DNA from: a bacterium TMED161 | Lineage (GTDB): Bacteria; Fidelibacterota; Marinisomatia; SCGC-AAA003-L08; D37C17 | Assembly: GCA_002171125.1 (NCBI GenBank) | Contig: NHHK01000023.1 | Span: 3,027-38,795, forward strand | Direction: 5' to 3' | Length of the DNA stretch: 35,769 bases | Shown: positions 32,992-35,769 of the stretch, one piece after another | How positions within the stretch are numbered: the first letter of the stretch is position 1 | Layout of the letters: each line of letters begins with the position of its first letter | The notes under the pieces: model-generated | Database searches by the model: none | Seen by the model: the letters and a program-made list of their open reading frames with translations, nothing else | What the model was told of the DNA's origin: nothing | Made by a program: the position numbers and the translations under genes

Positions 32992-35769
32992 ATGCTTGGT
33001 TTAAAAACTAAAATAAATCAACTATTATTATTGATTTCTCTGCTGCTTATTTTCTCATGCGAAAATGATCCTGTTTCCGTAGATAATTCATTCGCAGATA
33101 GTAATTCATTTTTCATGCAGTCATTCGATATTATTCCGTCAGAGTCTCATACATTCCAGGATTACAATTCAGGTACTGGTAGTAGCTATCGTCTTTATTC
33201 AGGCAATATTGGAGAAGTCAATAGTAAAATAATTTTAAGAATTGATACCGAAGCATTATCATCAAGTAAATATTGTATGATTGATTCAGTTTCTGCTTCA
33301 GATTCAACTATTCATTCTTTAGATAGTTTAAAAATTATTCTAAGGTCTTTTGATGAATTAATTAGTGAAGATAGTCTAATCCTATTTGACAATACATCAT
33401 TAAATTTCTCTGGAGGCTTTGGAGTAATTGATAATTGGGATGAAGATAGCTTAGATCTTTATACGAATATTAGCCTACCATCAAATATGATACCTTTTGA
33501 TGATTCTTATATAGAAATTGAGGATTATACTATCAGGCTAGAGCTACCTTTTAATAATAATTGGTGTGAATCTAGTGAACAATATTTTATTGTAATTTCG
33601 TATACACCTGATCTTTCACATAGCTTTCAATGCTTGGAGTTCACATCATCACAATATTCTTCAGGAATTTCTGATGCCTATAGGCCATCACTTTCTTTTT
33701 CATATAATGAATTCAATCAAATTATTGATTACAAAGATAGGTTTACCATTAGTTCAGCTTTGCTGAACTCTAGCCTCGAAGATATCTTTTATGTTTCTAA
33801 TGATACTTTAAGTACTCATTCAAAAGTATTCTTACTAAATAATATGCCAGATGGATTGTCTGATACAATTAATAGTCAGAATATATTTTTTGAAGACTTG
33901 TCGTTGACTAATTCTATTTTTAATCCTAGTACATATGAAATTGAACTTGGAATTAATATTAACAGCGAAATTCAAGATTCAATTTCAACAATTGATTTTA
34001 TCTTAGACAGCATTATAGTAGTTGCAGACAATAGTGACCCAGCTCAAGACAATTCCCCAAGTGGAGTTGAGGGTAATGGTGTTTTCAATATTTCTGGTGA
34101 TAGTACCGAGGCGTTTATTGATTTAGGTTATGATTTCTGTCCAGATTTATATGAATCTGGTTTAGATAATGGATGTCTATGTGATTTCATTGGAGACCCA
34201 GAAGCTTGTAATGATATTCCAGAAGTAAATATTGTTTATAATTATATGGGGACAGAGGGAAATAGTCAACATGATCCTGGTGAGGAATTCCCACAAATTG
34301 TAGATATTGGGGTTGATGGATGTCCAGATGAAAAAGAGGGCGGCCTAAATGAACAAGGTAATCCAACATGTTTAGATGAAAATAATCCAGAATACCAAGA
34401 TGGGGCTGATCCCAATGAAGATAATTATTTAATCGATCCTGGGAATGATGATTGGCACGATTGCGGTTCAGATGGATTATGCGATGAGGATGAAATTGGT
34501 TTTGACTTAGAAAATAATCCTGATCCATCAAATGATAATTGGAATGCTGGTAACCTTATTGGTACTGAGGGTAATGGGCAGTGGGAGCAAGGTGAAGGCA
34601 CAGAAGGAAATGGTCAATATGATATAGGTGAACCATTCAATGATTGGGGTATTGATGGTGTACCAGAATCAGAAGAAAGTAATTGTTTTGACTGTATTGA
34701 TGATTTAAATACAGAAAATAATCTTATTTATGATTTTGGAGAACCTTTTCAGGATACAGGCCTATCTGATTCACTTTTTACTATTAACGAACCAGGTTAC
34801 AATCCAAATGGTACAGAAGGAAATGATAAATTTGATATTGGTGAAAACTTTCCCGATGAATATGATTGCGGCGAAGATGGGATATGTAATGATGGTGATA
34901 TTTCAGATGATTATAATATTGATCCCAATAATGATAATTGGCTTGATTGTGGATCTGATTTAGATTGTGATACTGAAGATGAAGATGGCACTCAGGGTAA
35001 TGAGATATGGGATGAAGGAGAAGGAGTCGAAGGCAATAATCAATATGACTCAAATCAATCTATGGATGAATTCTATTATGATTGGGGTTATGATCAACTG
35101 CCAGATAGCCTTGAAGCATTGTCTCCTGATCATTTGCTATCATATTCTGCTCCGCAGACTATTTCTTATACAATTGGACAAAATATGACAGAGATATCAA
35201 ATAATTTAGATTTTACGAAGGATATAGTTTTTGATATTAAAAGTATAAGTGATACTAAAATTATTTTGGAGTTAATAGCAAACACTCCTTTTAAAGCCTT
35301 GCAGTTTAGGCTTAATCATTCTCCGTATGTAATTGAAGCTACTGAATTAGTCCATAAAGATGAAATTGTAAGAAAAATAGAGCAGCATGAAATTATTGAG
35401 GATATTTCTGATTATGAAAATACTTTCGTTAACTATGACTTTAATTCTGATACTACACTAGTTTTAGATTATTTAAATGGTATACGCTTTTCACTATTTT
35501 TTAATGGATTAAATGATTTCATTGAATCTAATCCTGGAATTCATATAAATGAAAGCTATACTACCCTTGGATTTAATGTTATACATGAAAATTCTAATTA
35601 TGATTTTTTTGAAAATCAAATTAATTTGTGGGTAGAAATAGGAGATAATAATAAGTTTTTAACGAGCGTTTCTGCAAGCAGTAATGATGAAATTTTAGTT
35701 CCATTTTCAAGTGTAATACAAGACTATATTGATAGTGAGCTCAGTTTTTCTGATAGCATAGTTTTTCAT
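32992..35769 (+). CDS. Large Asp/Gly/Asn-rich repeat lipoprotein (3' partial)
   Basis: The frame runs without a stop from the ATG at 32992 to the window edge: 926 codons, so the end is outside. It begins with a lipoprotein signal (MLGLKTKINQ, Leu-rich core, LIFSC with Cys23). Residues ~40-345 form a beta-rich region with paired Ser/Asp-rich strands. Residues ~357-700 are an acidic, Cys-containing repeat region built from units like GTEGNGQYDIGEPFNDWGIDG, which resembles calcium-binding thrombospondin-type-3 or EF-hand-like loops. Residues ~710-926 return to beta strands; FKALQFRLNHSP recalls the cohesin-type 'LQFxLxxxP' strand, but the match is weak. I do not recognise the whole. It follows the GT5-like gene by ten bases and is probably the next gene of the run. 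It should sit on the outer membrane, possibly exposed. Confidence 0.85.
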   Translation, partial: MLGLKTKINQLLLLISLLLIFSCENDPVSVDNSFADSNSFFMQSFDIIPSESHTFQDYNSGTGSSYRLYSGNIGEVNSKIILRIDTEALSSSKYCMIDSVSASDSTIHSLDSLKIILRSFDELISEDSLILFDNTSLNFSGGFGVIDNWDEDSLDLYTNISLPSNMIPFDDSYIEIEDYTIRLELPFNNNWCESSEQYFIVISYTPDLSHSFQCLEFTSSQYSSGISDAYRPSLSFSYNEFNQIIDYKDRFTISSALLNSSLEDIFYVSNDTLSTHSKVFLLNNMPDGLSDTINSQNIFFEDLSLTNSIFNPSTYEIELGININSEIQDSISTIDFILDSIIVVADNSDPAQDNSPSGVEGNGVFNISGDSTEAFIDLGYDFCPDLYESGLDNGCLCDFIGDPEACNDIPEVNIVYNYMGTEGNSQHDPGEEFPQIVDIGVDGCPDEKEGGLNEQGNPTCLDENNPEYQDGADPNEDNYLIDPGNDDWHDCGSDGLCDEDEIGFDLENNPDPSNDNWNAGNLIGTEGNGQWEQGEGTEGNGQYDIGEPFNDWGIDGVPESEESNCFDCIDDLNTENNLIYDFGEPFQDTGLSDSLFTINEPGYNPNGTEGNDKFDIGENFPDEYDCGEDGICNDGDISDDYNIDPNNDNWLDCGSDLDCDTEDEDGTQGNEIWDEGEGVEGNNQYDSNQSMDEFYYDWGYDQLPDSLEALSPDHLLSYSAPQTISYTIGQNMTEISNNLDFTKDIVFDIKSISDTKIILELIANTPFKALQFRLNHSPYVIEATELVHKDEIVRKIEQHEIIEDISDYENTFVNYDFNSDTTLVLDYLNGIRFSLFFNGLNDFIESNPGIHINESYTTLGFNVIHENSNYDFFENQINLWVEIGDNNKFLTSVSASSNDEILVPFSSVIQDYIDSELSFSDSIVFH
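34063..35064 (+). repeat. Degenerate protein-coding repeats, GxEGNxxxDxGExF units
   Basis: Within the lipoprotein the unit G-T/V-E/Q-G-N-x3-D-x-G-E recurs at 34063 (GVEGN), 34249-34290, 34561-34638 (two adjoining units), 34810-34851 and 34987-35064 (two adjoining units). Most copies are followed by F-x-D-x-G-x-D-G and a Cys-containing D-C-G-x-D-G-x-C-x-D loop. Nucleotide identity between copies is partial, so the duplications are not recent. The Asp spacing suggests calcium binding. Confidence 0.75.

Noticed and set aside
34187-35188. Four open frames on both strands inside the repeat lipoprotein region
   Set aside because: They overlap an uninterrupted 926-codon frame with a lipoprotein signal and repeats. 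Their His/Tyr/Leu- or Ile/Met-rich composition is the shadow of GAT/AAT-rich codons.

Overview
The window looks like a chromosome fragment of an AT-rich, Gram-negative marine bacterium of the FCB superphylum. Candidatus Marinimicrobia (SAR406) is my best guess, and this is inference. The evidence is two C-terminal type IX secretion (T9SS) sorting domains carrying the YPNPFNPST motif, two secreted enzymes ending in dockerin-like pairs (VDVLDVVLLVNFVL and similar), several lipoproteins with loose Bacteroidota-style lipoboxes, and strongly A/T-biased codons. Genes are very densely packed: no intergenic gap exceeds about 150 bases, and I see no tRNA, rRNA, CRISPR array, transposase or phage gene.

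Layout. (1) 1-3279: the C-terminal end of a T9SS cargo protein, a bidirectional terminator, then a leftward cstA-hemW operon (peptide/pyruvate-type carrier and heme chaperone). (2) 3436-5965: a divergent transketolase and a small protein I do not recognise. (3) 6105-17374: a rightward block of exported proteins. It holds a 2188-residue multi-domain T9SS protein, a TPR-like lipoprotein that starts on its stop codon, a secreted peptidylarginine-deiminase-family enzyme and an M14 metallocarboxypeptidase. The last two end in dockerin-like repeats instead of a T9SS domain. (4) 17381-21004: leftward queE, a TonB-dependent receptor with a heme-receptor signature, and an HmuY-like lipoprotein. A perfect 7-1-7 Fur-type palindrome sits just upstream of the receptor start codon. 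(5) 21088-35769: a tightly packed rightward run of serine synthesis (class V aminotransferase, serA), purine synthesis (purN, purH), the cell-elongation genes mreB-mreC-mreD-mrdA-rodA, a CpoB-like TPR lipoprotein, a half-length glycogen-synthase-like protein and the start of a large Asp/Gly/Asn-rich lipoprotein cut by the window end.

How the parts may work together. The surface block suggests peptide scavenging: M14 trims C-terminal residues, the deiminase could convert arginine residues, CstA-type carriers import small peptides or acids, and the HmuY/receptor pair brings in heme under iron control. A secreted arginine deiminase close to an HmuY-type heme system recalls Porphyromonas gingivalis, but here in an apparently free-living lineage. 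The right half joins precursor synthesis to the rod-shape peptidoglycan machinery through a chain of overlapping genes. The most unusual items are the deiminase/carboxypeptidase dockerin pair, the Fur site on top of the receptor's start region, the half-size GT5 protein lacking expected substrate residues, and the repeat-rich lipoproteins.
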